A DNA stretch of 64,000 bases, from NCBI GenBank assembly GCA_018139225.1, contig JAGSNX010000003.1, positions 248,001-312,000 on the forward strand, read 5' to 3'. The stretch is from Microvirga sp. SRT01. GTDB lineage: Bacteria; Pseudomonadota; Alphaproteobacteria; Sphingomonadales; Sphingomonadaceae. Positions within the stretch are counted from its first letter, which is position 1; each line of letters begins with the position of its first letter. The notes below the pieces were generated by a model. The model made no database searches. It was not told the origin of the DNA and was given only the letters and a program-made list of their open reading frames with translations. Positions 44,492 through 55,477 of this stretch are shown piece after piece. A program made the translations under genes and the position numbers.

Positions 44492-46333
44492 TTACCGCAA
44501 GGCCCGCGCCGCCAGCGCGTTGCAGTCGGCGTTCCCGGCGACCGGCCCGCTATGCCCGGTGATGCGATTACCGATCGCTTTCAGGATGTTGCCGACCGAT
44601 TTCACCTCGCGCGGCACGACGATCCTCGGATCGGTCAGCGTTCCCGCGATCGCCGCATTGCCGGGGATGCGCAGGATCACGTCACGCTTGGGCGCGCCCT
44701 TCATCGTCAGCGCCAGCGTTTCCTCCGGAAAGGCGATGGTGCCCGACCCGGTCAACTGGCTGATCGCCGTGTCGACGACCAGCGGGTTGATCCGGCCGGT
44801 GCCGTCCTTCACCGCGACCCGCGCGATCAGGCAGCGCAGGCCGGTGCGGTCGTCCGACCCCGCCAGCAACGCCCGCCCCGCGTCGAAGCCCAAAGCGGCG
44901 GCATAACGCTGCGGCAATTGACCTTCGCGCACCACGAAGCCGATGCCGCCACTCGACCGGCCGATCGCGCTGCGGATGGTATCGCCGACCCCGGTCAGCC
45001 GCGCACGACCGTCGAGCTTGCCCGTGAACTGCCCGTCTTCGGCGAAGCCGGCGATCCGGCCGCCGTCCAGCCGGATGTCGAACGACAGGGTCGGCGACCG
45101 CCGGCCGCCGCGCTGGTCGATCGTCGCGCGACCGGTGACTCGGCCCTGCGCCAGCACCATTTTCAGCGGCGACAGCGTCAGCAATTGGTGGTCCATCGTC
45201 ATCGTCGCCGCCAGCGATCGAATCGGCGCATTCGCCCCCGGCCCGACGATCTGGTCGACGTTGAACACCAGCCGCCCGTCCGTGTTGTCGATCTTGCCGA
45301 TGTCGATGCGGGTGTCGGGCACCAGCCGCGGCCCGATCCGGCGTTCCTTCGCAATGCCCTCGGCACGTCCCTCAGGGGAGGTCAGGTCGTCAAAGGCGAA
45401 CTGCTTCGACACCAGCGCGCCGTCGATCTTCGATCGACCGTCGATCTTGTCGACGGTCATGTGTCCGCGCAGATCGGATCGCCCGATCGTGCCTTTCAGC
45501 GCCGTGATCGTCCAGCGCGTCGGATCGTGCCGGACATGCGCGGTCAGCGCCACCGGGCGGGTCCGGAACAGGCCCGCCTCGATCACCGCGTCGATCATCT
45601 TCAGGTCGGTCGCGCGGGCCGATACGTCCAGCGTCATCGCATCGGTGTCGAGCGGCCGGTCCATGCTGCCCTTGGCATGCATGGTCAGCGCCCGTCCGGC
45701 AACGTCGGCGGTGAACGGCCAGGGCTGGCCGCGAACAGGCGCGGGGCCGCTCACGGTAATCCGCACCGGCGCACCCCGGATGATGCCATCGCCCTCCGCC
45801 TTCAGCCCGGCGTCGGGGTCGGCGGTCAGCCGCATCGTCGCCCGCCGGTCCTGCACGGCGTCGGCATAGCTGACGACGGCATCGCGGATCGTGATCGCAC
45901 CGAGGTCGGTGGAGCCGCCGCCACCCTGCGGCTTGCCCGGCCGGTCCCAGTTGGTCCGCTTCCGGGCATCGCGAACCAGCGCCAGCCGCACGCCGTCCGC
46001 CGTCACGTCGCGCGGCCGGAACTCGCCCGTCAGCAACGGCCACACCGGAAAGCTGACCGTCACCTGCTTCACCCGCGCAAAGTCGCCGGTGCCAGCCCAG
46101 TCCGCCTGCGGCACGCGCACGTTGCGAATGGCGATGACGGGAGTGAAGCCGAAGCTGTCGATCCGGTCGACGGCACCGATCGTCACCGGCCGGCCGAAGC
46201 GCTCCGTCGCCTCGCGCTCGACGATGCCGCGGAACACGCCCCACGGGAACATCGCCACGATCAATAACAGGATGACGAGGACGCCGAGCAGCACCCCGCC
46301 GATGATCCGCCAGCGCCTGCCGATTTGCCCCAT
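44492..46333 (-). CDS. AsmA-family inner-membrane protein
   Basis: 613 residues from ATG 46333 (MGQIGRRWRIIGGVLLGVLVILLLIV); a TTG at 46363 is also possible. One N-terminal membrane helix is followed by a long periplasmic beta-rich chain with AsmA-type segments (FGRPVTIGAVDRIDSFGFTPVIAIRNVRV near the start; FEDGQFTGKLDGRARLTGVGDTIRSAIGRSSG late). AsmA-like proteins are thought to bridge the periplasm in lipid transport. It is convergent with gpsA and 45 bases after the DUF1674 gene on the same strand. Confidence 0.85.
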   Translation of the reverse strand: MGQIGRRWRIIGGVLLGVLVILLLIVAMFPWGVFRGIVEREATERFGRPVTIGAVDRIDSFGFTPVIAIRNVRVPQADWAGTGDFARVKQVTVSFPVWPLLTGEFRPRDVTADGVRLALVRDARKRTNWDRPGKPQGGGGSTDLGAITIRDAVVSYADAVQDRRATMRLTADPDAGLKAEGDGIIRGAPVRITVSGPAPVRGQPWPFTADVAGRALTMHAKGSMDRPLDTDAMTLDVSARATDLKMIDAVIEAGLFRTRPVALTAHVRHDPTRWTITALKGTIGRSDLRGHMTVDKIDGRSKIDGALVSKQFAFDDLTSPEGRAEGIAKERRIGPRLVPDTRIDIGKIDNTDGRLVFNVDQIVGPGANAPIRSLAATMTMDHQLLTLSPLKMVLAQGRVTGRATIDQRGGRRSPTLSFDIRLDGGRIAGFAEDGQFTGKLDGRARLTGVGDTIRSAIGRSSGGIGFVVREGQLPQRYAAALGFDAGRALLAGSDDRTGLRCLIARVAVKDGTGRINPLVVDTAISQLTGSGTIAFPEETLALTMKGAPKRDVILRIPGNAAIAGTLTDPRIVVPREVKSVGNILKAIGNRITGHSGPVAGNADCNALAARALR

Positions 46334-46378
46334 ATCAAGCCGGACGTTCCGCAGGGAAAACAAGTTCCCGAGCGGGCG

Positions 46379-46540
46379 TCAGAAATCGACGGCTATGCCC
46401 TTCAGTTCCCAGTCGCCGTACCGGACCGGATCGCGGCCGAGCGGATCGTCGTGGCGCTTCGGCGTGGCTTCCGGCTGCGGCACCGGGGGGTTTGGGGACA
46501 GGTAGCTGGGCGGCTTCAGATGGTCGGGACGCTGTCCCAT
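46379..46540 (-). CDS. DUF1674 protein, SDHAF4-like succinate dehydrogenase assembly factor
   Basis: 53 residues from ATG 46540 (MGQRPDHLKPPSYL), preceded by GGAG; an ATG at 46600 would add 20 residues. The C-terminus DPLGRDPVRYGDWELKGIAVDF is the DUF1674 signature, homologous to SDHAF4, which protects flavinylated SdhA. No sdh genes are in the window. Divergent from rsmB, with 74 bases between the starts. Confidence 0.85.
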   Translation of the reverse strand: MGQRPDHLKPPSYLSPNPPVPQPEATPKRHDDPLGRDPVRYGDWELKGIAVDF

Positions 46541-46614
46541 CGGCGTATCTCCGGTGCTGCGGTTGCTGGAATATCGCTGCTGCTCCACATAGGGGCTCAA
46601 AGGAGTTCTCCCAA

Positions 46615-47913
46615 GTGAAGCCCAGAACGAAGCCGGCGGGGCCGCAGACGCATGCGCCCGAACCGCTCGGCGTGCCCACCCGCCGTGCCGCGATCAAACT
46701 GCTCGACGCGGTGCTGCGCCGTGGCGAGTCGCTGGAGGCGGCGCTGCCGGCGGCGACGCGGATGGTGCACGGGCCCGATCGCGGCCTCGCGCATGCCATC
46801 GCTGCGGAGACGCTGCGCCGTCTGCCCGATCTCGATGCCGCGATCGACGGCGCGACCGAGCGGGCGCTGCCGGACGACGCCAAGGCGCGCACCGCGCTGC
46901 GCATCGCGCTGGTGCAGGCGCTGGTGCTCGGCACGCCGCCGCACGCCGCGATCTCGACCGTGCTGCCGCTGGTCGACGGCGGCCCGCGCAAGCTGGTTCA
47001 CGGTGTGTTCGGCACGCTGATGCGCGCCAACATCCTGTTGCCCGAAATTCCCGCGCTGCCGCCGTTGGTCGAGGCGCGGTGGGAAACGGCGTGGGGCGAG
47101 GCGATGGTCGAGGCCGCCGCGGAAGCGATCGCCGCGCCGCCGCCGCTGGACATCACGCTCGCCGATCCCGGTTCGACGGAGGAATGGCGCGTGCGGCTCG
47201 GCGGCGAAAGCCTTGCGCCCGGCCACTTGCGCCTCGTCGATCATGACCCCGTGCCGGACATGGCGGGCTATACCGACGGCGCGTGGTGGGTGCAGGACCT
47301 TGCCGCTACGATCCCGGCGCGGATGCTGGGCCGGGGTGACGGCGTCGCGCTCGACCTGTGCGCCGCGCCCGGCGGCAAGACGATGCAGCTCGCCGCCGCC
47401 GGCTGGCAGACCGTCGCGATCGATTCGTCGCAGGGGCGAATCAAGCGCCTGCGCGAGAACCTGTTCCGCACCCGCCTGAAGGCCGAGGTGGTGCGCGCCG
47501 ACGTGCTGCTGTGGTCGCCGGAGGAACCGGCCGACGCGATCCTGATCGACGCACCGTGCAGCGCCACCGGTATCTTCCGCCGCCACCCGGACGTCCTCCA
47601 CCGCGTCCGCCCCTCGGTGGTTGCGGAACTGGCGGAACTTCAGACCCGCATCCTCAACCGCGCCGCCGACTGGGTGAAACCGGGCGGCACGATGGTCTTC
47701 GCCACCTGCTCGCTGGAGCCGGACGAGGGCGAGCGCCAGCTCGAACGCTTCCTTGTCGCGCGGCGCGACTTTGCGGTGGAGCCGGTCGATCCGGCATCGC
47801 TGCCGACCGGCGTCGCTGCGGCGGAAGGGGGATATGTCCGGACGCTGCCGACGATGCTCGCCGACAAGGGTCGCCTCGACGGGTTCTTCGCGGTGAAGCT
47901 CAGGCGCACCTGA
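46615..47913 (+). CDS. RsmB-type rRNA cytosine-C5-methyltransferase
   Basis: 432 residues from GTG 46615 with AAGGAG nine bases upstream. An N-terminal NusB-like helical domain ([22 protein letters not shown]) precedes the SAM-dependent methyltransferase: [31 protein letters not shown], the catalytic-pair [16 protein letters not shown], and [11 protein letters not shown]. The target is expected to be C967 of 16S rRNA as for RsmB, but Alphaproteobacteria have related paralogues, so the symbol is left open. Confidence 0.9.
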   Translation: MKPRTKPAGPQTHAPEPLGVPTRRAAIKLLDAVLRRGESLEAALPAATRMVHGPDRGLAHAIAAETLRRLPDLDAAIDGATERALPDDAKARTALRIALVQALVLGTPPHAAISTVLPLVDGGPRKLVHGVFGTLMRANILLPEIPALPPLVEARWETAWGEAMVEAAAEAIAAPPPLDITLADPGSTEEWRVRLGGESLAPGHLRLVDHDPVPDMAGYTDGAWWVQDLAATIPARMLGRGDGVALDLCAAPGGKTMQLAAAGWQTVAIDSSQGRIKRLRENLFRTRLKAEVVRADVLLWSPEEPADAILIDAPCSATGIFRRHPDVLHRVRPSVVAELAELQTRILNRAADWVKPGGTMVFATCSLEPDEGERQLERFLVARRDFAVEPVDPASLPTGVAAAEGGYVRTLPTMLADKGRLDGFFAVKLRRT

Positions 47914-47963
47914 CCCTACCAGCCACCTTTAACCCCGCCGCAACCCGCGTTACACGAGCGCCC

Positions 47964-48629
47964 ATGCCAGCCCTGCCCGTCCGCATCGCCCCGTCGATCC
48001 TGTCCGCCGACTTCGCGAAGCTCGGCGAGGAGGTGCGCGCCATCGACGCCGCTGGTGCGGACTGGATCCACATCGACGTAATGGACGGGCATTTCGTGCC
48101 CAATATCTCGTTCGGGCCGGCCGTGATGAAGTCGGTGCGCGGCGTTACGACCAAGCCGTTCGACGTGCACCTGATGATATCGCCCGTGGATGCGTATCTG
48201 GATGCGTTCGCGGAGGCCGGGGCAGACTGCATCACTGTCCATTACGAGGCGGGGCCGCACATCCATCGCTCGCTCCAGCACATCAAGGGGTTGGGCAAGC
48301 GCGCCGGCGTCGTGCTGTGTCCCGGCACGCCCGCCAAGATGCTCGATTACCTGCTCGACACCGTCGACTTGGTGCTGGTGATGAGCGTCAATCCCGGTTT
48401 CGGCGGGCAGCATTTCATCCCCAGCCAGCTCAAGAAGATCGCCGCGGTCCGCAAGATGATCGACCAGACCGGCCGCGCGATCGATCTGGAGGTGGATGGC
48501 GGCGTCGATCCCGACACCGCGCGCCAGTGCATCGATGCGGGTGCGGACGCGCTGGTTGCGGGGACCGCCGTCTTCCGTGGCGGACCAGACGCTTACGCCG
48601 ACAATATCCGGGCACTCCGCGGCGCGTGA
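47964..48629 (+). CDS. rpe: Ribulose-phosphate 3-epimerase
   Basis: Interconverts ribulose-5-P and xylulose-5-P. 221 residues from ATG 47964: [33 protein letters not shown] with metal ligands, [19 protein letters not shown], and [28 protein letters not shown]. Its stop overlaps the GTG of the heparinase-like gene. Confidence 0.97.
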   Translation: MPALPVRIAPSILSADFAKLGEEVRAIDAAGADWIHIDVMDGHFVPNISFGPAVMKSVRGVTTKPFDVHLMISPVDAYLDAFAEAGADCITVHYEAGPHIHRSLQHIKGLGKRAGVVLCPGTPAKMLDYLLDTVDLVLVMSVNPGFGGQHFIPSQLKKIAAVRKMIDQTGRAIDLEVDGGVDPDTARQCIDAGADALVAGTAVFRGGPDAYADNIRALRGA

Positions 48630-50365
48630 CCGACCTGCCCCCCGATAGCGAGACAAACCCCGACGGCATCGAGGAGGGCAAGCGCCTGATGCGGGTCCGC
48701 GGTACGTCCGGCCTGTCGCTGGCGGAGCGTCTCGCCGACCGGCTGCACCGGCTGACGTGGCGGACGCCGATCCACGGCATGCGGCTGAAGGGTCGTTACC
48801 CGCTGAAGCTGATCGCAGTGCCGGACGACCCCGTGCTGGGCAATGCCGCGTGCGGACAGGCGCTGCTGGACGGGCAGATCGGCTTTCGCGGCGAAGTTCG
48901 CGCGATCGACACGCTCGACTTCGCCAGGCCCGACTGGTCGGGTGCGTTCGGCGCCTATGTTCACAGCTTCGCCTGGCTGCGCGACCTGTCGTCGGGGGCC
49001 ACCCGCGCCGCCGGAGCGACCGTCGCCGAAGGGCTGATGCAGCGCTGGCTGAGCGTGCATGGTACGAAGATCGACGGCGCGGCGTGGTCGCCGGAAAACT
49101 GGGGCCGCCGCATCCTGTTCTGGACGGCGCATGCGCCGCTGATCCTGTCATCGACGGACCTGATCTACCGGTCGCAGGTGCTGAACACGCTGGCACGCGG
49201 CGCGCGGCATCTGGATCGCAGCGCCGACAAGGCACCCGCCGGTGCACCGCGCATTGCCGCGTGGTGCGGAGTCGTCGCGGCAGGGCTGCTCATTCCCGGC
49301 GGCGATCCGCGGCTGGCGTTCGGGGAGGCGGGGCTGACGCGCGCGCTGCACACCGGCCTGTTCGAGGATGGCGGCGTCGTCTCGCGCAGCCCGGCGATGC
49401 TGCTCGACGTGATCGCGCTGCTGTCGACCCTGCGTGAGACCTATGCGGCGCGCCGGCTGGAGCTGCCCGTCGTCGCGGGATCGGCGCTGGCGCGGATGGT
49501 CCCGGCGCTGCTCGGCGCGAGCCACGGCGACCGTGCGCTGTCGAGCTGGCAGGGTGGTGGCCCCTCTACCGAAGCGGAGGTCGCGGCGGTGATCGCGGCC
49601 AGCGGAATCCGCACCCGCCCGCTGCGCCAGTCGCGCGAATGGGGGTATCAGCGGCTCGCCGCCGGCTCTGCGGTGCTGATCGTCGATGCCGCGCCGCCGC
49701 CGGTCGCGCGGGTGGTCGATGGCGGCTGTGCCTCCACGCTGGCGTTCGAGTTCAGCGACGGCCCGGTCCGCATCGTCGTGAACTGCGGCGGCGCGCGCGC
49801 GGCGGTGGTACAGCTTCCCGCAACCCTCGCCGAGGGGCTGCGCACCACCGCGGCGCATTCGACGCTGACGTTGGGCGATTCGAACTCCACCGCGATCCAC
49901 ACGGACGGCACGCTGGGCCGCGGCGTCGCGGAGGTGGAGCTGTCCCGGCAGGAATCCGATGCCGCCAGCCGCATCGAGGCGAGCCATGACGGATACGTCC
50001 GCCGCTGGGGTTTCAAGCACCGCCGCCAGCTGCTGCTGACCGGCGACGGCCGCGAGCTGCGCGGCGAGGACGCGCTGCTGCCCGACGGCCGCAAGCGCAA
50101 TCCGGGGGCGACGGGGTTCGCGGTCCGGTTCCATCTCGGTCGTGGCGTGCAGGCGTCGGCAACCGCGGACGGGCAGGCTGCGATCCTGCGCCTGCCCGGC
50201 GGCGCCTTGTGGCAGTTCCGTGCGCGCGGCGGTGCGCTTGCAATCGAGGACAGCGTCTGGATCGACGGGGAGGGGCGGCCGGTGGCGATCCAGCAACTGG
50301 TGGTCGGTGGAGAAGCCCCGACCGGCGGCGCGCACATCAGCTGGGTCTTGAAGCGCGCGCTCTGA
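48626..50365 (+). CDS. Heparinase II/III-family protein
   Basis: 579 residues from GTG 48626 overlapping the rpe stop. Two-part layout of alginate and heparin lyase relatives: an N-terminal alpha-toroid ([36 protein letters not shown] [13 protein letters not shown]) and a C-terminal beta-sandwich ([47 protein letters not shown]). No signal peptide is visible, so it is probably cytoplasmic. I recall such genes between rpe and purH in other sphingomonads. The substrate is unknown. Confidence 0.85.
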   Translation: MTDLPPDSETNPDGIEEGKRLMRVRGTSGLSLAERLADRLHRLTWRTPIHGMRLKGRYPLKLIAVPDDPVLGNAACGQALLDGQIGFRGEVRAIDTLDFARPDWSGAFGAYVHSFAWLRDLSSGATRAAGATVAEGLMQRWLSVHGTKIDGAAWSPENWGRRILFWTAHAPLILSSTDLIYRSQVLNTLARGARHLDRSADKAPAGAPRIAAWCGVVAAGLLIPGGDPRLAFGEAGLTRALHTGLFEDGGVVSRSPAMLLDVIALLSTLRETYAARRLELPVVAGSALARMVPALLGASHGDRALSSWQGGGPSTEAEVAAVIAASGIRTRPLRQSREWGYQRLAAGSAVLIVDAAPPPVARVVDGGCASTLAFEFSDGPVRIVVNCGGARAAVVQLPATLAEGLRTTAAHSTLTLGDSNSTAIHTDGTLGRGVAEVELSRQESDAASRIEASHDGYVRRWGFKHRRQLLLTGDGRELRGEDALLPDGRKRNPGATGFAVRFHLGRGVQASATADGQAAILRLPGGALWQFRARGGALAIEDSVWIDGEGRPVAIQQLVVGGEAPTGGAHISWVLKRAL

Positions 50366-50384
50366 CCGGCCAAGGGCGCTGGCC

Positions 50385-51965
50385 ATGAGCACCATCCCCG
50401 TCACCCGCGCCCTCCTGTCCGTCTCCGACAAGACCGGCATCGTCGATCTCGCGACCGCGCTGGCGGCCAAGGGCGTCGCGCTCGTCTCCACCGGCGGCAC
50501 GGCGAGGGCGCTACGCGAGGCTGGCCTTACGGTCGACGACGTGTCGGACCTGACCGGTTTCCCTGAGATGATGGACGGACGCGTCAAGACGCTGCACCCC
50601 AAGGTTCACGGCGGACTGCTGGCGGTGCGCGACGATCCGGCGCACGTCGCGTCGATGCGGGAGCACGGCATCGCGCCGATCGATCTCGTCGTCGTCAACC
50701 TCTATCCGTTCGAGGCGACCGTCGCGAAGGGCGCGGCGCGGGACGAGGTGATCGAGAATATCGACATCGGCGGCCCCAGCATGGTCCGCTCCGCCGCCAA
50801 GAACCACGCGCATGTCGCGATCCTGACCGATCCCGCCGATTATGCGGGCGTGCTGGCCGAACTCGACGCCGGCGGCACCACGCTCGCCACGCGCCGCCGC
50901 CTCGCGGCCAAGGCGTTCGCCGCCACCGGCGCCTACGACTCGGCGATCGCGCAGTGGTTCGCCTTTTCCGATCAGGGTGAGACGTTCCCGGCGACGCTCC
51001 CGCTCGCCTTCACGCGTCACGCGGAGGAATTGCGCTACGGCGAGAACCCGCATCAGTCGGCCGCCCTGTACCTGCCGCGCGGGCCGCACGCCCGCGGCAT
51101 CGCGCAGGCGGAGCAGTTGCAGGGCAAGGCGCTCAGCTACAACAACCTCAACGATGCCGACGCCGCACTGGAACTGGTGGCGGAGTTCCGCGACGGGCCG
51201 CCGACGGTGGTGATCGTCAAGCATGCCAACCCCTGCGGCGTGGCGAGCGGTGAGACGGTGCTGGACGCGTATCGCGCCGCCTTCGCGTGCGACACCGTGT
51301 CGGCCTTCGGTGGCATCGTCGCGGTCAATCGTCCGCTCGACGGTGCGACGGCGGAGGCGATCTCGGCGATCTTCACCGAGGTCGTGGTCGCCCCCGATGC
51401 CGATGCCGATGCACGGGCGGTGTTCGCGCGCAAGAAGAACCTGCGGCTGCTGATCGCGGGCGAACTGCCCGATCCGACACGCGGCGGGCTGGCGATCAAG
51501 AGCATCGCCGGTGGCCTGCTGGTCCAGTCGCGCGACAATGGCCGGTTGGGCGAACTGAAGGTGGTGACGCGTCGCGCGCCGACCGAGCAGGAACTGGCGG
51601 ATTGCCGGTTTGCGTGGACGGTGGCCAAGCACGTCAAATCGAATGCGATCGTCTATGCCAGGGACGGTGCGACCGCCGGTGTCGGCGCGGGGCAGATGAA
51701 CCGGCTGGAATCGGCCCGCATCGCCGCGTGGAAGGCGAAGGACGCGGCGGAGAAGGCAGGCTGGGCGCAACCGCAGACGATCGGCTCCGCCGTGGCGTCG
51801 GACGCGTTCTTCCCCTTCGCCGACGGCCTGCTCGCAGCGGTGGAGGCCGGCGCGACGGCGGTGATCCAGCCGGGCGGCTCTATCCGCGACGACGAGGTCA
51901 TCGCGGCGGCGGACGAGGCCGGGCTGGCGATGGTCTTCACCGGCATGCGCCACTTCCGCCACTAG
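50385..51965 (+). CDS. purH: Bifunctional AICAR transformylase / IMP cyclohydrolase
   Basis: Last two steps of IMP synthesis. 526 residues: IMP-cyclohydrolase domain ([49 protein letters not shown]), then the formyltransferase domain with [26 protein letters not shown] and [12 protein letters not shown]. No PurH active-site segment appears missing. Follows the heparinase-like gene by 19 bases. Confidence 0.97.
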   Translation: MSTIPVTRALLSVSDKTGIVDLATALAAKGVALVSTGGTARALREAGLTVDDVSDLTGFPEMMDGRVKTLHPKVHGGLLAVRDDPAHVASMREHGIAPIDLVVVNLYPFEATVAKGAARDEVIENIDIGGPSMVRSAAKNHAHVAILTDPADYAGVLAELDAGGTTLATRRRLAAKAFAATGAYDSAIAQWFAFSDQGETFPATLPLAFTRHAEELRYGENPHQSAALYLPRGPHARGIAQAEQLQGKALSYNNLNDADAALELVAEFRDGPPTVVIVKHANPCGVASGETVLDAYRAAFACDTVSAFGGIVAVNRPLDGATAEAISAIFTEVVVAPDADADARAVFARKKNLRLLIAGELPDPTRGGLAIKSIAGGLLVQSRDNGRLGELKVVTRRAPTEQELADCRFAWTVAKHVKSNAIVYARDGATAGVGAGQMNRLESARIAAWKAKDAAEKAGWAQPQTIGSAVASDAFFPFADGLLAAVEAGATAVIQPGGSIRDDEVIAAADEAGLAMVFTGMRHFRH

Positions 51966-52004
51966 AGGCTTGCCGCCCCGCATCGCCTGCCGCAATCAGG
52001 CGCG

Positions 52005-52796
52005 ATGATCCCGACGCTCCTCGCCCTGCTCACATTGTGGCTTTCGCCACCCGCGCAAGCCACGCCGCCGGCGCAGGCCGCGCAGGGAACGACGGAGCCC
52101 GCCGACATCCCCGTCGTCGTGCCGCGGATCGTCGCTCGCTACCCGCACGACCGCACCGCCTTCACCGAAGGGCTGTTGTGGCACGACGGCGTGCTGGTCG
52201 AGAGCACCGGGCAGGAGGGTCGGTCGGAGGTCCGCCGCGTCCGCCTGAATGACGGTCGCATCCTCGCCCGCGCCACGATCCCCGCGGCGCAGTTCGGGGA
52301 GGGCGTGGCGCTGGCCGGCAACGATCTCGTCAGCCTGACATGGCATGACGGCATAGCGCATCGCTGGAACGCCAAAACGCTCAAGCCGCTGGGAACTATG
52401 CGCTACACCGGCGAAGGCTGGGGCCTGACCGGCGACGCGACGCAGCTGATCCGCTCCGACGGGTCCGACACGTTGCGGGTGGTCGATCCGAAGACGCTGA
52501 AGGACCGCCGCCTGATCGCCGTCACGATCCGCGGTCGGCCGCTCAAGGACCTGAATGAGCTGGAATTGGTCGACGGCACGATCCTCGCCAACGTCTGGCA
52601 CACGCCGTATCTCGTCCGCATCGATCCGGGCTCGGGCAAGGTCGTCCAGATCGTCGACCTGAAGCCGATCGTCGCGGAGATCGGGGTTACCGATATCGAG
52701 GCGGTGGCGAACGGCATCGCCTGGGATGCGAAGGCGCGGCGGCTGTTCGTCACCGGCAAGCTGTGGCCGACGCTGTTCGAGATCGCGCTGCCCTGA
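52005..52796 (+). CDS. Glutaminyl-peptide cyclotransferase (plant-type, beta-propeller)
   Basis: 263 residues with a signal peptide (MIPTLLALLTLWLSPPAQATPP). The body matches the five-bladed propeller glutaminyl cyclase family: RYPHDRTAFTEGLLWHDG, LVESTGQEGRSEVRRV, SLTWHDGIAHRWN, ELELVDGTILANVWHTPYLVRIDP and VTDIEAVANGIAWDAKARRLFVTGKLWPTLFEI. Probably periplasmic; converts N-terminal Gln to pyroglutamate. 39 bases after purH. Confidence 0.9.
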   Translation: MIPTLLALLTLWLSPPAQATPPAQAAQGTTEPADIPVVVPRIVARYPHDRTAFTEGLLWHDGVLVESTGQEGRSEVRRVRLNDGRILARATIPAAQFGEGVALAGNDLVSLTWHDGIAHRWNAKTLKPLGTMRYTGEGWGLTGDATQLIRSDGSDTLRVVDPKTLKDRRLIAVTIRGRPLKDLNELELVDGTILANVWHTPYLVRIDPGSGKVVQIVDLKPIVAEIGVTDIEAVANGIAWDAKARRLFVTGKLWPTLFEIALP

Positions 52797-52811
52797 CGTC
52801 CGTCCGGCGGA

Positions 52812-54386
52812 TCAGGTCACCAGCCGCTTCAGCGTCGCCAGCTGGTCGGCCTCGTTCGCGGGCTTGTCCGTCCTGATCCGCGCGATCCGGGGAAAGCGCA
52901 TCGCAACGCCCGATTTGTGCCGGGTCGAGGCGTGGATCGAATCGAACGCGATCTCCAGCACCAGTGTCTTCTCGACCTCGCGCACCGGGCCGAATCGGTT
53001 CAGCGTGTGGTTGCGCACGAACTTGTCGAGTATCCGCAGCTCCTCGTCGGTGATGCCCGAATACGCCTTGCCGACCGGCAGCAACTCGCCGTCATCGGTC
53101 CAGCACCCAAACGTATAGTCGCTGTAATAGGAGGATCGCCGGCCGCTGCCGCGCTGCGCATACATCATCACGCAATCTGCGGTCAGCGGATCGCGCTTCC
53201 ATTTGTACCACAAGCCCGCGCGCCGTCCGCCGACATAGGGGCTGTCGCGCCGCTTGAGCATCACACCCTCGATCGCGGCATCGCGCGCGCCGGCGCGGAT
53301 CGCCTCCAGATGCGTGAAGTCGTCGGCCTCGATCACCGCGCTGATATCGAAGCGCTCCGGATCGAGCCGCGGCACGAACGCCTCCAGCCGCCGGCGGCGC
53401 TCGGTCCAGGGCAGCGCGCGCAGATCCTCCGTACCGTCGACCAGGATATCGTAGAGGCGGACGAAGGCCGGATATTCGGCGAGCATCTTCGCCGACACGG
53501 TCTTGCGGCCCAATCGCTGTTGCAACGCGTTGAAACTCGCCGCTTCGCCGCCCTGAACCTCGCCCTTCACCAGCAACTCGCCATCGACCGCCCCGGCTTC
53601 GGCAAAGGCGGCGGCGACATCGGGAAAGGCGCCCGTCACATCGTCGCCGGTGCGGCTGTACAGGCGCGTCTGGCCGGCGACGTGAACGATCTGGACACGG
53701 ATACCGTCCCACTTCCACTCCGCGGCATAATCGTTCAGGTCGACACGCGCGTCCTCCAGTCCGTGCGCTAGCATGAAGGGACGGAAGATCGGCGTGTCCA
53801 CCGCCGTCGGTCGCTCGGCGCGCCCCTCCACCCATTCGAACAGCGTCGCATAGGGCGGGTCGAGACCGTGCCAAAGCTCCTCCAGCTCGTCGACGTCGAT
53901 CCCGAAGGCATTCGCCAGCGCCGTCTTCGCCAGCCGTGCGGACAGGCCGATGCGCAAACCGCCCGTCGCCATCTTCAACAGCGCGAACCGCTCCTCCGCG
54001 TCCAGCCGGTCGAGCATCGCCGCGAGCGCCGCAGGCGCGTCGGAGCGGGACAAATGCCGCAACCGCTCCACCGCTTGCGCCAGCGATAGCGGCTCGGGCT
54101 CGGCGGGCACGACCGGCGCCGGCCACAACAACGCCACCGTCTCCGCGGTGTCGCCGACATAATCGCGGCTCATACGGAACAGCACGGGATCGACGCGCTC
54201 TTCGATCAGCGCGCGAATTTGCGCGGGTTTCACGCCCGGCAGGTCGAGATCGCCGGTCAGCGCCGCCATTGCCCAGCCGCGATCGGGGTCGGGCGTGGCG
54301 AGAAGGTAGTCGGCGACCAGCTTCAGCTTCGCGTTGCGACCGCGCGTGTAGATCAGCGAATCGAGAAGCGCGGCGAAAGCGTGCAT
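52812..54386 (-). CDS. ATP-dependent DNA ligase
   Basis: 524 residues from ATG 54386 (MHAFAALLDSLIYTRGRNAKLKL); ATG 54401 is five codons longer. The N-terminal DNA-binding domain is followed by adenylation motif I EWKWDGIRVQ (lysine about 225), motif IIIa AFVRLYDILV, IV EGVMLKRRDSPYVGG and V LWYKWKRDP, then an OB-fold. It resembles the ligases that accompany a DEXH helicase, exonuclease and PdeM in the ligase-associated damage-response set, but none of those partners is adjacent. The housekeeping NAD-dependent ligase is elsewhere. Confidence 0.9.
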   Translation of the reverse strand: MHAFAALLDSLIYTRGRNAKLKLVADYLLATPDPDRGWAMAALTGDLDLPGVKPAQIRALIEERVDPVLFRMSRDYVGDTAETVALLWPAPVVPAEPEPLSLAQAVERLRHLSRSDAPAALAAMLDRLDAEERFALLKMATGGLRIGLSARLAKTALANAFGIDVDELEELWHGLDPPYATLFEWVEGRAERPTAVDTPIFRPFMLAHGLEDARVDLNDYAAEWKWDGIRVQIVHVAGQTRLYSRTGDDVTGAFPDVAAAFAEAGAVDGELLVKGEVQGGEAASFNALQQRLGRKTVSAKMLAEYPAFVRLYDILVDGTEDLRALPWTERRRRLEAFVPRLDPERFDISAVIEADDFTHLEAIRAGARDAAIEGVMLKRRDSPYVGGRRAGLWYKWKRDPLTADCVMMYAQRGSGRRSSYYSDYTFGCWTDDGELLPVGKAYSGITDEELRILDKFVRNHTLNRFGPVREVEKTLVLEIAFDSIHASTRHKSGVAMRFPRIARIRTDKPANEADQLATLKRLVT

Positions 54387-54437
54387 GACATCGGAACGCA
54401 TGGCGCACCCGAACCGCTCCCGCTAGGGCACGCGACG

Positions 54438-55277
54438 ATGTTGATGCGCCGCCTGTTGCTTGCCTGTCTGCTCGTGATCGCCGCCTTCAGTGTCCTGTTC
54501 GGCGTCGGGGTGCACAATGCCCGCGTCGATCCGGTGCTGCGGCGTACCTCCGTCGGGCTGCCGGACTGGCCCAGGGGCGCGCCGCCAATGACGGTCGCGC
54601 TGTTGAGCGATATCCACATGGAAAGCATGACGATGGACCCGCAGCGACTGCGCCGCGTGGTCGATCGGGTGAACACGCAGCGCCCCGACCTGATCGTGAT
54701 CGCCGGGGACTTCATCGAAGGCGTGGGCCGGGCAGAAGCCCTGCACGCCGTACCGATCCTGGAGGCGGAACTGCGTCGGCTGTCCGCCCCATTCGGCATC
54801 GTCGCGGTGCTCGGCAACCACGACTACGGCACCGACGAGGTAGCGGTGGCGCGAATGTTACGGCGGATTGGTGCGACGTTGCTGATCAATGGTTCGGCGC
54901 AAGTGGGACCCTTGCGAGTCGCGGGGATGGGGGACCAGTCTACAGGCCATTTCCACATCGCACCGGCCATGTTCGCGCTGCTACGACTGCAGGGGGCTGG
55001 GGTTATGGTCGCCCATTCGCCCGAGGCGACCAATTGGGCCAAGCCGTACGTCCACCTGCTGCTGGCGGGGCATACCCATTGCGGGCAGGTCGTTTTGCCC
55101 TTCTACGGAGCCCCGATCGATGTGGCCCCGCCGCGGTATCGGTGCGGCGTGATCCATGACCCCGGCCGCACCATCATCGTCACCGGTGGCCTCGGCACCA
55201 GCAATCTGCCGATCCGCTTCGGCGCACCGCCCGACTGGTGGCTGATCCGGATCGGACCGTCGTCCACCAGCCAGTAG
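54438..55277 (+). CDS. Metallophosphoesterase with N-terminal membrane anchor (YkuE/YaeI-like)
   Basis: 279 residues from ATG 54438: an N-terminal hydrophobic anchor (LLLACLLVIAAFSVLFGVGV) and a periplasmic calcineurin-like domain with LLSDIHM, VIAGDFIEG, VLGNHDYG and LLLAGHTHCGQ, the complete dinuclear metal set. Relatives act on membrane lipids or UDP-sugars. Divergent from the ligase gene; the anchor argues against it being the ligase-associated PdeM. Confidence 0.88.
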   Translation: MLMRRLLLACLLVIAAFSVLFGVGVHNARVDPVLRRTSVGLPDWPRGAPPMTVALLSDIHMESMTMDPQRLRRVVDRVNTQRPDLIVIAGDFIEGVGRAEALHAVPILEAELRRLSAPFGIVAVLGNHDYGTDEVAVARMLRRIGATLLINGSAQVGPLRVAGMGDQSTGHFHIAPAMFALLRLQGAGVMVAHSPEATNWAKPYVHLLLAGHTHCGQVVLPFYGAPIDVAPPRYRCGVIHDPGRTIIVTGGLGTSNLPIRFGAPPDWWLIRIGPSSTSQ

Positions 55278-55290
55278 GCGCTCCCGTCCG

Positions 55291-55473
55291 TCAGAGTGCG
55301 TCCTTGACCTTCTTGCCCGCGACCAGACCGAGCACGAGGAAGATCACGAACAGCACCAACGCGATCACGAACAGGATCTTGGCGATCCCGACGAACGCAC
55401 CGCCGACGCCGCCGAAGCCCAGGCCGCCCAGCACGAGGCCGAGCACGAGAAAGATCACAGCGAGCTTCAACAT
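55291..55473 (-). CDS. DUF1328 (UPF0391) small membrane protein
   Basis: 60 residues, two hydrophobic helices ([50 protein letters not shown] region) joined by a Gly-rich turn, ending KKVKDAL. Matches UPF0391. Four bases after the dps stop, so co-transcribed with a stress protein; such genes are often stress-induced. Function unknown. Confidence 0.85.
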   Translation of the reverse strand: MLKLAVIFLVLGLVLGGLGFGGVGGAFVGIAKILFVIALVLFVIFLVLGLVAGKKVKDAL

Positions 55474-55477
55474 CGGA

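Noticed and set aside
54438..55277. Metallophosphoesterase as the ligase-associated PdeM partner of the DNA ligase
   Set aside because: It has an N-terminal membrane anchor and YkuE/YaeI-type motifs, is divergent, and no helicase or exonuclease partner is near.
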